Below, in pieces: positions 33,350 to 42,780 of a stretch of DNA of 45,896 bases; positions within the stretch are counted from its first letter, which is position 1, and each line of letters starts with the position of its first letter. A model generated the notes under the pieces. It had not been told where the DNA came from, did no database searches, and worked only from the letters and a program-made list of their open reading frames with translations. Both the position numbers and the translations under genes were made by a program. This DNA is from an uncultured Desulfovibrio sp. GTDB taxonomy: Bacteria; Desulfobacterota; Desulfovibrionia; Desulfovibrionales; Desulfovibrionaceae. Location of the stretch: positions 1 through 45,896 of the forward strand of contig CALVHF010000156.1 in NCBI GenBank assembly GCA_944327295.1, given 5' to 3'.

Positions 33350-36300
33350 ATGGCTGAAGAAATGATACTGCCCGAAATTTTTGCACGAACTCTGAGTCTG
33401 GATGCGCCTGATATCCCTTCTCCCGTTGGCAAAGCCCCCTTTGCCCTCTGGGAGCGCATGGCAGACGATCTGGACGAGATTGCTGCAAATACAAGGGGCG
33501 GTGCCTTTCGTAGCCAACAAATAGTTGCCGCCACGCCGCGACCGGAAAGGGAGAGAGCTTCCGGTCAGAGCAAGATGCAAACGCTGTCGTTGCCGCGACA
33601 GTCTTTCAGGATGCCCTTGTCTTACAGCACGGCGGCAATTGCTGGCAGAAAAGTGGTTCCTGCCAGCAAGGCCGGCCCGGAGGATCTGTCTGAAAAACAG
33701 AACCGTGATAGACGCAAGACAGATTCCTCCGCGACCGGCCTGAAAAATCAGCAAGAAAAAACCGTCACAAGACCCAGGACACAAGCAGACCGCAAGGAAC
33801 AGACCCTGACAAGGGCACAACAGCGACAGGCTCGTGTATCGGCAAAGAGCGCCGAGTCTGGCAAGAGTTCCTCAAGAGCTGTTCAGCAGGCCGTATCGAC
33901 ACGTGCACAGGCTCAGGGAATTGTTCCTGGACAAAAGGCCGATACCGGCGAAAAGGCCAGTGACAAGGCTTCCGCTGCACAGGCCAAGTCGGCTCAGGCC
34001 GTACAGGCCATCAAGGCACAAAAGGCCGAAGAAAAGCGCCAGAAGGGCTTCTTTGACCGTCTCAAGGACGCCTTTCAGGATGCTGCAGACAAGAGGTACA
34101 GAGGCGAGAACCAGGCAGAGGAGACAGTCGGACTTGCCATAGGTGGCCCCTTTTATGTGGCTCTGAAAGAACTCAAGCAGATGGGCGAGGACGCTTTCGG
34201 AAAAGACAGCTTCCTCGGACGTGCCCGTGAGTCTTTCAGCAAGAACAAGGAGAAATCCTCTGTCGGAGCGACACGGCAAGAGGCGAAGGAGCGTACCCGG
34301 GACTACAAGCTCAGGGATGCACAGGGACGCTTCATAAAGCGGGCAGACAGGGCTACTGTCAATCGTGACAAGCAAAAAATCGAAATTGCGGAAGAAAGCC
34401 TTGTTCTTGGCTACGATGAGGCAAGAGAAGAAGACAAGCGGCACAAGGAGCTTGTTCGAGCCGTCAAAAGCCTCAAGCCTGGACTCTTGGATCGTCTTCT
34501 TGGCGCACGCGGTGGACGCGGCGGACGTGCAGGAAGAGCCGGAAAGGACGGCAAGGATGCACGCAATCTGCCTGATGCACCGGACAAGAAGGACAAGGAG
34601 AAAAAAGACTCCAGACACGATTTGCCGGACGCTCCAGACAGGCGGGACAAGAAGCCCATCGATGCCCGTGAAAGCCGTCCACGCAGACGCCGTGGCCTGC
34701 TAGGCAAGCTGGGCTTGGGGGCCGGCCTTGCAGTCGGTGCCGGAGTCGCTGCCAGTACCATTGCCGAAGACGGATCCGACCGGCAAAAGCGTGCCGGACA
34801 GGAAGTAGTCGAGGCTGCATCTGCCAAAGGAGTCGAAAAAGGCGTTGAAAAGGCCGTTCCGCAAGCCGCAGGCAAAGGCTCAGCCGTAGCAGCCTCAAGG
34901 GCAGGTCTTGGAGCCGTAGCGCTGAAAGGTGGCGCTTCTCTCTTGCGAGTCCTTGGACCGGCTGCAGCTCTTCTCCTTGCCGGACTTGATGCCAAAGAAG
35001 GTTTTGACGACAAGGAAATGCAGGCTGAGGCCTTTGGTCTCAAGGAAGGAGAATCCGCCACTACCGGCCAGAAAGTCGCAGCTGCAGCGGCCAATGTGCT
35101 TGATATGGGCGGCCTTGTCTCCGGGGCTGCCGGTCTGCTTGGCTTTGACCTGAATACGGCGGACATGGCACGCGGGCTCTATGAGACTGTCTCCGCAGTA
35201 GGCAACTTCTTTGGACAGTTTTCAGTCGGTGGCATGCTGGACACTGCAAAAAGCGCTATGGCAACGGCTACTGCCATGGGTACGCAGGCCTTGAACAACA
35301 TCGGCGGCTTTGTGACTTCTCTGGACCTGCCCGGCAAGGCTCAGGCCGTTGTCAGTGCCATAGGGGATTTTGGCAGCCGTGCCATTTCCTCTGTTTCCGA
35401 CTTTTTTAAATCCGGACTTTCAAATATCGGGGATTTCCTGTCCTCAATGAACCTGGACGAAAAGGTCCAGGGGCTTGTCTCGGCTGTAGGTGACATAGGC
35501 TCAAAGGCCTTTTCCGCAGTGACCGATTTCCTGTCCGGCATAGAAGTGCCTGAAAGCCTCAAAGATGTAGCCACAACAGCCGCAGAAGCTGCCACAAGTA
35601 TCGGATCCAAACTCTGGGACGGCTTCACCTCCCTTTTCGGTCCCGAAGAGGCCCACGCCGATGAGCTGACTCCGGAAATGAAGGAACAGCTTGCCAAAGG
35701 GAAGGTTCCTGTTCCGGCAAGTGCTCCCAATACTGCAACGTCTGTTCCCACGCCAACACCAGCGCCCAAGCCCGCAGTAACGGCAACGTCAACGCCTGTT
35801 CCAGTGTCAACGCCCAAACCGGAAGAAGCTGCAGCCGTGGAGCAATCAAAGGCAGATGTGCCGACACAAAAGGCGGCTCCTGTTACAGCTCCTAAACCGG
35901 CAACTGTGCCTCCTGTTCTGCAACATGCAGCAACACAGGCAGAAGACGGTAACGCGCCTGTCATTGACTCTGCTACGGGCGGCACGCTTGTAATCCTTAC
36001 TCCTGCTGACAGAATGGCCTTGCTGGCTCCTTTGGGCACCATCAAAGATATTTCCACGGAACTGTCGGAGCAACTGCTTGCGCTTCAGAAGAGCATAGAA
36101 GCAGACACCGATTTGCGGGAAAAGGAATACCAGCTGAAATTGATGGATCCTAACACCCGCGCCCTGCTGGGCTTGCCAGATCAGCTCAGTAGCGCCTTGT
36201 CCGGCATTGGCGGCGGCGGATATGGTGGTGGCGGATACGCTGGCACAACGGCTGCCGTAGCCTTTGATCCAAATGCCAGGCTGGGTGACGCAACGGCCCG

Positions 36301-37888
36301 ATGGGAGTCCGGCAATGCAGGCGTGAACACGGTTGCCTGGGACTCTACGGGCGGCACAAGCTATGGCAAGTGGCAGCTGTCTGCAAAGCGCGGTTCCATG
36401 CAGGAGTACCTGAATTGGATGCTCAAGCAGGGTGGCGAAAAGGCGGCCATTGCCCAGCGAATCCTGGCAGCCGGTCCCATAGAAACAGGCGGAAAGACAG
36501 GTGCCGCCGTCGATGCATACAAGCGTGAAGCTGCAACAAACGGCCAGTTGCTTGAAGACACGCAGCGTGAGTTCCTCTTCCAGAACCACTACGTGCCCGC
36601 TTTGAACAAGTTAAGCCCGGACCTGCAAAAGCGTATTGGCGACTCGAAAGCCTTGCAGGAAGCCCTTTGGAGCACGGCTATACAGCATGGTGCGGGCGGT
36701 GCCGGAAGCATCTGGCGCAAGGTCTTTGCCGCAAACCCGAACGCAAGCAATGAAGATCTCTTGCGGGCCATTTATGAGTATCGTGGCACGCAGTTTGGTT
36801 CCTCTACTGCCGATGTACAGGCCTCTGTCAAACGCCGCTTTGCCGCAGAGTCTGCCATGCTTATCGGCATGGACAAGGCCGAGACAAACTACAAGCACAT
36901 GCGTGCTGCAGCTGCCAGTGGTGGTGCCGAAGCCCTTGCGGCTCAGACTTCTTACAGCCTGATGGCGGCCACTCAGGATGCCATAAAAAGGGGTGTAACC
37001 TACAAGTGGAACGGTAAAGACAGCCGTCTGGGCGGCGTAGACTGTTCCGGATGGGTGTCTGAAATCTCGCGTGGACTGATGCAGCAAATCAACACAGCTG
37101 CCGGCGAACAGGTCTTCACGGCTGAGGATTTCAAGGCGGTAAAGGGGAGTGCAGCCGGCATTATCCAAAACGTGTCTCAGGCCACTGGAGAACTCATAAC
37201 CGGTGAGGCACTAAACCCCGAAAATGTCCGTGAAGGCATGGTTATCGGCATGGACACGGGCGCACATGGAGAAAGGGACGCCGGGCGATACATGGGTATC
37301 GACCATATTGTGCAGGTCTACCGTGATCCAAACACCGGCGAAATGATGGTGACAGAATCGCGTGGCGGCAAAACAAAACGTGTAATCACTACCCCGTACA
37401 AGGAGTGGTATGCACAGCAGCAACGGGCGGGAACAAATCTCTACGGTGCTGATATCACAAAGCTGGGCGATGCAAGCAAAATCAGGCCGGCTGAAAAGGC
37501 AGAAGAAGCTCGGGCTCAGCCCCAAACCGAAACTGTCCCCGCCGAAACGGCAAGCACTACTGCCCCGGAACAGGTCGGACAGACACAGACGGCAACTGCA
37601 GCGCCGCAGCCGGAAGCTCAGTCCGTGGCAGCTCAGAACGTACAGCAGGCAGAAGCGCAGCCAAGACCCGTTCCCGAACAGGTCACTCAGTACGCGCCGC
37701 CGCAGGAGTCGGGCACAAACAGGCAACTGGACATGTCTACGGTGGAGAGCCTTCTCAGAGACATTCTCAAGACCCTGCAACAGGGCATGACAAAGGCCCA
37801 GACGCCAAACAGCACTAATACCAGACATACACCGGATATTCCCATGGACTTTGATGATCCCAGCGCTCAATCCATGGCAAACGCATAG
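33350..37888 (+). CDS. Tail tape measure protein with lysozyme-like and NlpC/P60-like domains (1512 aa)
   Basis: Long Ala/Lys/Gln-rich helical regions and two hydrophobic stretches (near residue 450, GLLGKLGLGAGLAVGAGVAAS; and near 525-545) are typical of tape measures. At about 980-1200 lies a glycan-hydrolase-like domain, with RWESGNAG (Glu near 984) and SYGKWQL. At about 1205-1375 there is an NlpC/P60-type peptidase, with VDCSGWVSEI (Cys near 1232) and GIDHIVQVYRD (His near 1318). A Pro/Gln-rich linker and a short helical tail end the protein. The hydrolases would open the wall during DNA injection, after the tape measure is ejected. Length sets tail length. Start ATG 33350 has GAAGGT upstream. 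Confidence 0.85.
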   Translation: MAEEMILPEIFARTLSLDAPDIPSPVGKAPFALWERMADDLDEIAANTRGGAFRSQQIVAATPRPERERASGQSKMQTLSLPRQSFRMPLSYSTAAIAGRKVVPASKAGPEDLSEKQNRDRRKTDSSATGLKNQQEKTVTRPRTQADRKEQTLTRAQQRQARVSAKSAESGKSSSRAVQQAVSTRAQAQGIVPGQKADTGEKASDKASAAQAKSAQAVQAIKAQKAEEKRQKGFFDRLKDAFQDAADKRYRGENQAEETVGLAIGGPFYVALKELKQMGEDAFGKDSFLGRARESFSKNKEKSSVGATRQEAKERTRDYKLRDAQGRFIKRADRATVNRDKQKIEIAEESLVLGYDEAREEDKRHKELVRAVKSLKPGLLDRLLGARGGRGGRAGRAGKDGKDARNLPDAPDKKDKEKKDSRHDLPDAPDRRDKKPIDARESRPRRRRGLLGKLGLGAGLAVGAGVAASTIAEDGSDRQKRAGQEVVEAASAKGVEKGVEKAVPQAAGKGSAVAASRAGLGAVALKGGASLLRVLGPAAALLLAGLDAKEGFDDKEMQAEAFGLKEGESATTGQKVAAAAANVLDMGGLVSGAAGLLGFDLNTADMARGLYETVSAVGNFFGQFSVGGMLDTAKSAMATATAMGTQALNNIGGFVTSLDLPGKAQAVVSAIGDFGSRAISSVSDFFKSGLSNIGDFLSSMNLDEKVQGLVSAVGDIGSKAFSAVTDFLSGIEVPESLKDVATTAAEAATSIGSKLWDGFTSLFGPEEAHADELTPEMKEQLAKGKVPVPASAPNTATSVPTPTPAPKPAVTATSTPVPVSTPKPEEAAAVEQSKADVPTQKAAPVTAPKPATVPPVLQHAATQAEDGNAPVIDSATGGTLVILTPADRMALLAPLGTIKDISTELSEQLLALQKSIEADTDLREKEYQLKLMDPNTRALLGLPDQLSSALSGIGGGGYGGGGYAGTTAAVAFDPNARLGDATARWESGNAGVNTVAWDSTGGTSYGKWQLSAKRGSMQEYLNWMLKQGGEKAAIAQRILAAGPIETGGKTGAAVDAYKREAATNGQLLEDTQREFLFQNHYVPALNKLSPDLQKRIGDSKALQEALWSTAIQHGAGGAGSIWRKVFAANPNASNEDLLRAIYEYRGTQFGSSTADVQASVKRRFAAESAMLIGMDKAETNYKHMRAAAASGGAEALAAQTSYSLMAATQDAIKRGVTYKWNGKDSRLGGVDCSGWVSEISRGLMQQINTAAGEQVFTAEDFKAVKGSAAGIIQNVSQATGELITGEALNPENVREGMVIGMDTGAHGERDAGRYMGIDHIVQVYRDPNTGEMMVTESRGGKTKRVITTPYKEWYAQQQRAGTNLYGADITKLGDASKIRPAEKAEEARAQPQTETVPAETASTTAPEQVGQTQTATAAPQPEAQSVAAQNVQQAEAQPRPVPEQVTQYAPPQESGTNRQLDMSTVESLLRDILKTLQQGMTKAQTPNSTNTRHTPDIPMDFDDPSAQSMANA

Positions 37889-37897
37889 GACAGGACA

Positions 37898-38245
37898 ATG
37901 GCGATTTTCGATGCAAGCTACACGATGGCTTCAGCTGCAGAGGCAGACATACGCAAGTTTGAGGACGGCACTGCCATGTCCGAGCGTATCCGGGAATGGC
38001 TGGATACACCGGAAGGAACAGTTGCGCATGACCCCTCATGGGGACATAACCTTGTGCCTTTCAAGTTTGAGCCGCAGTCAAATGATTTGGCGATTCAGAT
38101 AGAAATGTCCATCACAAGAAAACTTCCTCTGGATGTGGAAGACATTGAGATAAAGAGTGTTGAAGTGACGTTCCTTGAAAAGGACATGATAAAGCTTGTC
38201 ATTGTGCATCAGTTTGGAGCAGATTCTCTTGAGGTTACGCTATGA
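37898..38245 (+). CDS. Baseplate wedge protein, gp25/gpW-like (115 aa)
   Basis: Length and pattern match gp25/gpW wedge proteins: a sequence reading WLDTPEGTVAHDPSWGHNL, where the conserved R/W-L-T-T-P-x-G-E/T and D-P-x-x-G-x-x-L segment is expected, followed by beta strands and a C-terminal V-x-V-x-F-x-E region. It overlaps the next gene, a gp6-like protein, as is usual. It forms the core bundle of the wedge. Confidence 0.85.
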   Translation: MAIFDASYTMASAAEADIRKFEDGTAMSERIREWLDTPEGTVAHDPSWGHNLVPFKFEPQSNDLAIQIEMSITRKLPLDVEDIEIKSVEVTFLEKDMIKLVIVHQFGADSLEVTL

Positions 38246-39654
38246 TTCTTTCCGAAGACGTAAAAAACAAATTCAAGGAACTTCTTGGACAAATCCCTGA
38301 ATGGAAAAACCTCGTAGACAGCCAGTTTGTCGAAAAAATGGCCGTCTTTGCCGGGTGGCTTGTGGAGCATGCAGACTACTCGGTGGAGCGTGCCTATCAG
38401 GAAGCCTTTTACGATTCCGCGTTGAACCGCTCTTCCCTGCTTGCACACGCAGAAGGCCTTTCCTATGTGTCCGCAAAGCCGGAACCTGCCCAGGGCAAGG
38501 CGCTCTTTGTGAATGGCGGCGAACAGAACGTGGAGCTTGTCCGCGACCGGGAGTTTATGAGTGACGCCCAGGTGATCTACACACTAGAGGAAAGCATAAC
38601 CATCCCCGCAGGCGGCCAGGTGACGGCCTCTGTCTCTCAGAGAAGCAAGGGGGTCTATGAGTTCACAGTAGAGCATACGCAGAGTTTCTACGAATACCTC
38701 TTCCCGCAGGATGTGTCTCCAAATATTGTTTCCATGCGTGTCTTTGTCGATGAGCAGGACGGCAACGGCTTTTATGAGTACGACTATGACTACCTGCTGA
38801 CCAATTCCTTTTCCGATACGCGCTGTTACGATGAGTTCTACCATTTCACCGATCAGCTCGGGGTGCGCTTTGGCAACGGGACGTTTGGCAAGCAGCTCGA
38901 ACAGGGCTGGCAGGTACGAATAGAGACCGTGGAGACAGACGGCGATACACTCCTTCTGGAAAAGCAAAGCCTGTGGCCTGTAGAGGAAATCAAGGACGTG
39001 ATCGGACTGACGGCTCAGGTAGAGATTACCGTGTCGCAGACCATTCAGAACGGGCAGGACCAGGAAGACACGGAAACACTGAGAAGGAACCTGCATTATG
39101 CCTCCGTCTACAACGACCGGCTGGTTTGGGACCAGGATTTCAACTACTTCTTGCGCCGCCGCTACAGGGACATAGTGTTTGCCCAGGCATGGGGTGAGGA
39201 CAAGGCAGAACAAATGTGGGGTATCAATGCCGACTGGATCAACAGGGTCTGGATCTGCGCCTACTCCCCGGAACGGGACATAAAGGAACTTGCCATGCAG
39301 GCTGTCAAGGAAATCCCGTCCATGAATCGGCACTATGTATGGCACGATCCGGAGCACATAGAGTTCTGGCTGGAAATCAAGGGCAAGGTGCTCCAAAACC
39401 AGCCGCTCAGCGAAGTGGAACAGGCTATCCGGGACACGCTGCAGGCCCACTACGGAAAGGCTTCCACGACAAGACGGGACCAGGTGTTCCTGCACGAAAT
39501 TTACAACGACATAAGCAGTACCGGCTATTTTGCCCAAAACAGCTCGGCCTGGTTTGAAGTGAAGACGTTTGGGCAATATGAAGCTCAGTACATCTATCAA
39601 ATGATTTCCATCAATCTGGACAAGACAATTATCAGTCTGGAGTACGTAAAATAA
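38242..39654 (+). CDS. Baseplate wedge protein, gp6/gpJ-like (470 aa)
   Basis: The helical N-terminus (LVEHADYSVERAYQEAFYDSA), a beta domain with GVRFGNGTFGKQLEQG, and a C-terminal region with LRRNLHYASVYNDRLVWDQDF and RNYRDIVFAQ-like segments fit the T4 gp6 / P2 gpJ family. The G-V-R-F-G-N-G-x-F-G block is particularly typical. It forms the wedge ring round the hub. The gene directly follows the gp25-like gene with a four-base overlap (ATGA). It ends the operon before promoter copy B. Confidence 0.85.
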   Translation: MILSEDVKNKFKELLGQIPEWKNLVDSQFVEKMAVFAGWLVEHADYSVERAYQEAFYDSALNRSSLLAHAEGLSYVSAKPEPAQGKALFVNGGEQNVELVRDREFMSDAQVIYTLEESITIPAGGQVTASVSQRSKGVYEFTVEHTQSFYEYLFPQDVSPNIVSMRVFVDEQDGNGFYEYDYDYLLTNSFSDTRCYDEFYHFTDQLGVRFGNGTFGKQLEQGWQVRIETVETDGDTLLLEKQSLWPVEEIKDVIGLTAQVEITVSQTIQNGQDQEDTETLRRNLHYASVYNDRLVWDQDFNYFLRRRYRDIVFAQAWGEDKAEQMWGINADWINRVWICAYSPERDIKELAMQAVKEIPSMNRHYVWHDPEHIEFWLEIKGKVLQNQPLSEVEQAIRDTLQAHYGKASTTRRDQVFLHEIYNDISSTGYFAQNSSAWFEVKTFGQYEAQYIYQMISINLDKTIISLEYVK

Positions 39655-39660
39655 AAAAAA

Positions 39661-39731
39661 TTTTGTGTTTATTGCATATATAACACATTTAGCAAATCGA
39701 GCTTGCCAAGAAAAAAGAATTTCAGCATAGA
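39661..39731 (+). promoter_or_regulatory. Shared late-type promoter, copy B (distal tail/fibre operon)
   Basis: TTTTGTG (39661-39667), TTGCATATATAA (39672-39683), CACATTT (39684-39690), 11 bases, CTTGCCAAG (39702-39710). A -35-like TTGCCA is followed after 17 bases by CATAGA (39726-39731). Transcription would start near 39738, about 30 bases before ATG 39770. Confidence 0.65.
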
Positions 39732-39769
39732 GTGAAATATCCCTCATTCTTTTGCTTGAGTCACTTCAC

Positions 39770-41395
39770 ATGGAAAACTGGCTTCAAAAAAGATTAACGC
39801 CTGCCAAGCAGAAAAATGCTCGTTGGACAGGCCTTGCGCATGTACTGGAAAGCCTCTGGGACGCGAATTTCATTCCGCGTCTTTCCCGCTACCAGCGCCT
39901 GCGCTCTTCTTTTGAGGCAGATGACGCCGATCTGGCAAAGCAGATTGCCCAGATGGGCGACTACTTTTCCTATGACTTGCCCAAGCCGGAAGACAGGGCC
40001 GTGGCGCTTGCGTGGCGCCGCCTGGAACTTGAGTACAAGGATCTTGAACTCATTCTTTCCATGGCTTTGCGCCGCCACTTTGGCTCCCTGAAAATCGACT
40101 GGTTCCCCATATACGCTCCGAAGGATCAACCCTACGGCGTGGGTTTCGTTCCATTCGACCAGATGCGCCCCATGGACCAGAAGAATATACCGCTTGACGG
40201 ATATTTTCTGACTTCACGTGGCGTTGTTGCCATCGACAAGGGTACGCTCTACAGGCAGACATACTACAAGGATACCATCAGAGAGGATGCGCTGGCCCTT
40301 ATCACGCGCATCAAACCAATTGACCGCATTTTCGACTACCTGCTCTGGTATCAGTACTTCGAGCTTCCCTTCAAGAAGCCTTTTTTCGATGTCACCTGGG
40401 AAGTCGATCAGTACCTTGATTTCAGGCTCGACCTTGTGCGGCCCGACGAGAACAACGATTTCTGGATCACGTCCGGCACAAGGCAGCACTTTGAAATGCC
40501 CTTCCTGCCAAGAGACAACGAATTGCTCTACTGGCACCTGGACATGTTCCCCCGTGAAGGGTGGTATCCGATAGACAAGTTCCCCATGCTGGGCTTCATT
40601 CCCGTAATGACCTGGCCGTTCTATCTTGACCGGCCTTTCGGTGGGCATGAAGGCCTGATGATATCCCCTCTGGGTATCTGCGTTTCCGAAACGCAGCAGC
40701 ATCCGCACCTGGCCCTGACCGCCCAAATAGATGAGGCCCGAAGCGAAAGCGACAGGAACTGTACAGCGTGGGATATGCAGGGATCCCTACAGGAAGAGCA
40801 GGAAACAGACGCAAACTTTGTTCTGCCCTTCCTGCCAAGGACACGGCATTGCCGGCTGGATCGGTATCTGGACAACCGGTTCCTTTCCATCGACATGGAA
40901 TATCCGCTCCGGCTGGATCTGGTGCTGCCCGGTATTGAAGCCCTTCCCTGCACGCCAATGAACGTGGTTCTCTCTGGCAGTACAGGACACTATGCGCTTC
41001 CTCTTGGCTCAGTCGCTTACAAGCTTTCCTCTGAAACTGACGTGTCCTTTGAAGCGCCCTTCATTGTCGATTTGGGACACAATACGCTGACGGAACACAG
41101 GCAGACGATAGAGGCAAGGCACGTCACTGCAGATATACAACACAGGGACAATGAACAGCAGGTCACTCTTCCTTTTGAGGATAAACTTTCCAACGAAACA
41201 GAAAGTGAAACGACTCCCACACAGGCAAATTTTGCCTGTGAAGACACGGTACAATGGGAGACGCAAAGGCCGGCCATCCCCGTGCACTACAAGAAATTCA
41301 GATGGGGCCTGGACAGACAGCCCTTCTTTGCAGACATAGCGGCAGACTGGATGCCGCTGGACTACCCCACAGGAGGGTTCTTGAATGTCGTTTAA
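39770..41395 (+). CDS. Baseplate/tail protein, gpI/gp7-like (541 aa)
   Basis: I use ATG 39770 (MENWLQKR); an in-frame TTG at 39752 would be close to the predicted transcription start. The ribosome site is weak for either. Residues about 70-120 (LPKPEDRAVALAWRRLELEYKD) resemble the segment of P2 gpI-like tail proteins that joins wedge to fibres. The rest has many repeating beta strands rich in Trp/Tyr/Pro and Asp, ending with DYPTGGFLNVV. It is the first gene of the fibre operon and probably links the gp6-like protein to the fibres. A gp7-like wedge role is an alternative. Confidence 0.6.
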   Translation: MENWLQKRLTPAKQKNARWTGLAHVLESLWDANFIPRLSRYQRLRSSFEADDADLAKQIAQMGDYFSYDLPKPEDRAVALAWRRLELEYKDLELILSMALRRHFGSLKIDWFPIYAPKDQPYGVGFVPFDQMRPMDQKNIPLDGYFLTSRGVVAIDKGTLYRQTYYKDTIREDALALITRIKPIDRIFDYLLWYQYFELPFKKPFFDVTWEVDQYLDFRLDLVRPDENNDFWITSGTRQHFEMPFLPRDNELLYWHLDMFPREGWYPIDKFPMLGFIPVMTWPFYLDRPFGGHEGLMISPLGICVSETQQHPHLALTAQIDEARSESDRNCTAWDMQGSLQEEQETDANFVLPFLPRTRHCRLDRYLDNRFLSIDMEYPLRLDLVLPGIEALPCTPMNVVLSGSTGHYALPLGSVAYKLSSETDVSFEAPFIVDLGHNTLTEHRQTIEARHVTADIQHRDNEQQVTLPFEDKLSNETESETTPTQANFACEDTVQWETQRPAIPVHYKKFRWGLDRQPFFADIAADWMPLDYPTGGFLNVV

Positions 41396-41861
41396 TACTG
41401 ATTACCAGCGGTCCAAGTTGCTCAATCGCTATTATGAGAAAGTGGGCATGGCCGCAGCAGGACAGGGAGCCTGCCCGCACTTTACAATGTTTGTTGCAGG
41501 CTTTGGTCTTGTCGATGAAAGCGATCCGGAAAACCCGAAGCTGCAGGATATTCCTCCGGATCTGAAAGAGATCCCCCGGGAATTTTACCGCGACACGCTG
41601 GAAGCGCAGTACTCTGACGGTTCGACGCTTTGTCGTTGCGAAATCCCCGTGGGAGCCGTCGAAACGCCGCAACGCTACAACATGATCGGGATTCTGGATC
41701 AGGATGACGAGCTTGTGGCCGTATGTCTGACCTTGCCGGACTGGGTAACCCCGACTGAGGCAGACAGGGCCTTTCCAGTTCTGACATTCCCCCTTGAGGA
41801 TCCGGATCCGGACGGTGACGGCACTACAGAAGGGGGCAACAGCGTTGGAGGTGGTAACTAA
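41385..41861 (+). CDS. Collar-fibre-like baseplate protein (158 aa)
   Basis: ATG 41385 overlaps the previous gene. The N-terminus (LLNRYYEKVGMAAAGQGACPHFTMFVAGFG) is like the beginning of tail-collar fibre proteins, in which a 'L-x-x-A-x-G-x-x' helix and 'T-x-x-x-V-G-x-G' beta strand are conserved. The C-terminal tail is Asp/Gly-rich. It is probably a fibre adaptor on the baseplate. Identification is tentative. Confidence 0.55.
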   Translation: MSFNTDYQRSKLLNRYYEKVGMAAAGQGACPHFTMFVAGFGLVDESDPENPKLQDIPPDLKEIPREFYRDTLEAQYSDGSTLCRCEIPVGAVETPQRYNMIGILDQDDELVAVCLTLPDWVTPTEADRAFPVLTFPLEDPDPDGDGTTEGGNSVGGGN

Positions 41862-42751
41862 TGCCTGTTGAAGATCCCAACGCTCCAAGACTGAAACAAT
41901 CCGTGCGCTTTGGTGAGCGGTATGTCAGCTCGGCGCTCAATCGAAAAGTCGCTGGCGTGCTCAAACCCGGGGTCTATCATGGCTTTGTGGTTACTCCGGG
42001 CACCGGCCTGCAAGTGCGCGTAGACAACAACCCGGATGACTACCCCTACAGCGTGGCAGTGGTAGAGCGTGATGTCTGGTCCATCACTGTCACCATGACA
42101 GACGGCGGAACGGTCGATATCCCCGGGGAAGGCACCTGGTATATTGTCATTGAAGCCTACTACTGCGAGACAGAACCGGGCTATCAGCGCGTTGTGGCAC
42201 GACCGAGCGTGGAAAAACATCACGTGGTCATTGCCAAGGTGACCGTAGCAGAAGGCCAGACAACGCTTTCCCAGGACGATATTTCCTACGAGGAAAATAC
42301 CCTTTTTGACGCAGAAACTCAGGCCAGGTTTGCTCAGATTTCCCAGGCCATCTCCCTGTTGAATGACTGGAAAACCATCTGTGTCACCACAACCGAAGAT
42401 ATCGCCGAAAACGGGACATACACGCTGCCAGACGGCCTGACGTACCGAACGGGCCTGCACCTGCTTTCCGTGTCATGGAACGGATTGGACTGCTATGAAG
42501 GCATGCAGTTCCAGGAAGTAGTGACAGAAGATTTGGAGCAGTCCGACAAGATACAATTTCTCTTCCCCGTTCAAAAGGGAAGCGAGCTGAAAATATCAAT
42601 CCGTGGCTACTGCAATGTCGATGAGGTAGGACTGATAGGCAACTATACAGATCTGAAATCAGAAGTAAGGCAGCTGCAGAATGCTTTCAACGAGCTTGCG
42701 GATAACGTTGCCTACATTTCTGCGGGCGACGATACTACTACAACCCCCTAA
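41861..42751 (+). CDS. Fibre/baseplate protein with shared beta domain (296 aa)
   Basis: The N-terminal half has repeated beta strands (VRFGERYVSSALNRKVAGVLKPG). Residues about 180-250 contain a beta domain (ENGTYTLPDG, VSWNGLDCYEG, KISIRGYCN) that recurs in the 123- and 151-aa proteins downstream. The C-terminal 45 residues form a helix and a Thr-rich tail. Start shares one base with the previous stop. It is most likely a fibre or tip subunit. Confidence 0.6.
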   Translation: MPVEDPNAPRLKQSVRFGERYVSSALNRKVAGVLKPGVYHGFVVTPGTGLQVRVDNNPDDYPYSVAVVERDVWSITVTMTDGGTVDIPGEGTWYIVIEAYYCETEPGYQRVVARPSVEKHHVVIAKVTVAEGQTTLSQDDISYEENTLFDAETQARFAQISQAISLLNDWKTICVTTTEDIAENGTYTLPDGLTYRTGLHLLSVSWNGLDCYEGMQFQEVVTEDLEQSDKIQFLFPVQKGSELKISIRGYCNVDEVGLIGNYTDLKSEVRQLQNAFNELADNVAYISAGDDTTTTP

Positions 42752-42754
42752 TCC

Positions 42755-42770
42755 CTTAAGTGACTTAAAG
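42755..42770 (+). promoter_or_regulatory. Short palindrome overlapping a ribosome site
   Basis: TTAAGTGACTTAA (42756-42768) is a perfect 13-base palindrome. In RNA it can form a five-base stem with a three-base loop next to the AAAGGAG site of the gene at 42781. It may tune translation of that fibre gene. Chance occurrence is possible in a short AT-rich spacer. Confidence 0.3.
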
Positions 42771-42780
42771 GAGTCAAACC

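Noticed and set aside
34500..34700. Repeated Asp/Lys/Pro-rich segment in the tape measure as a separate repeat element
   Set aside because: Two short copies (NLPDAPDKKDK, DLPDAPDRRDK) are present but are low-complexity linker within the tape measure protein.
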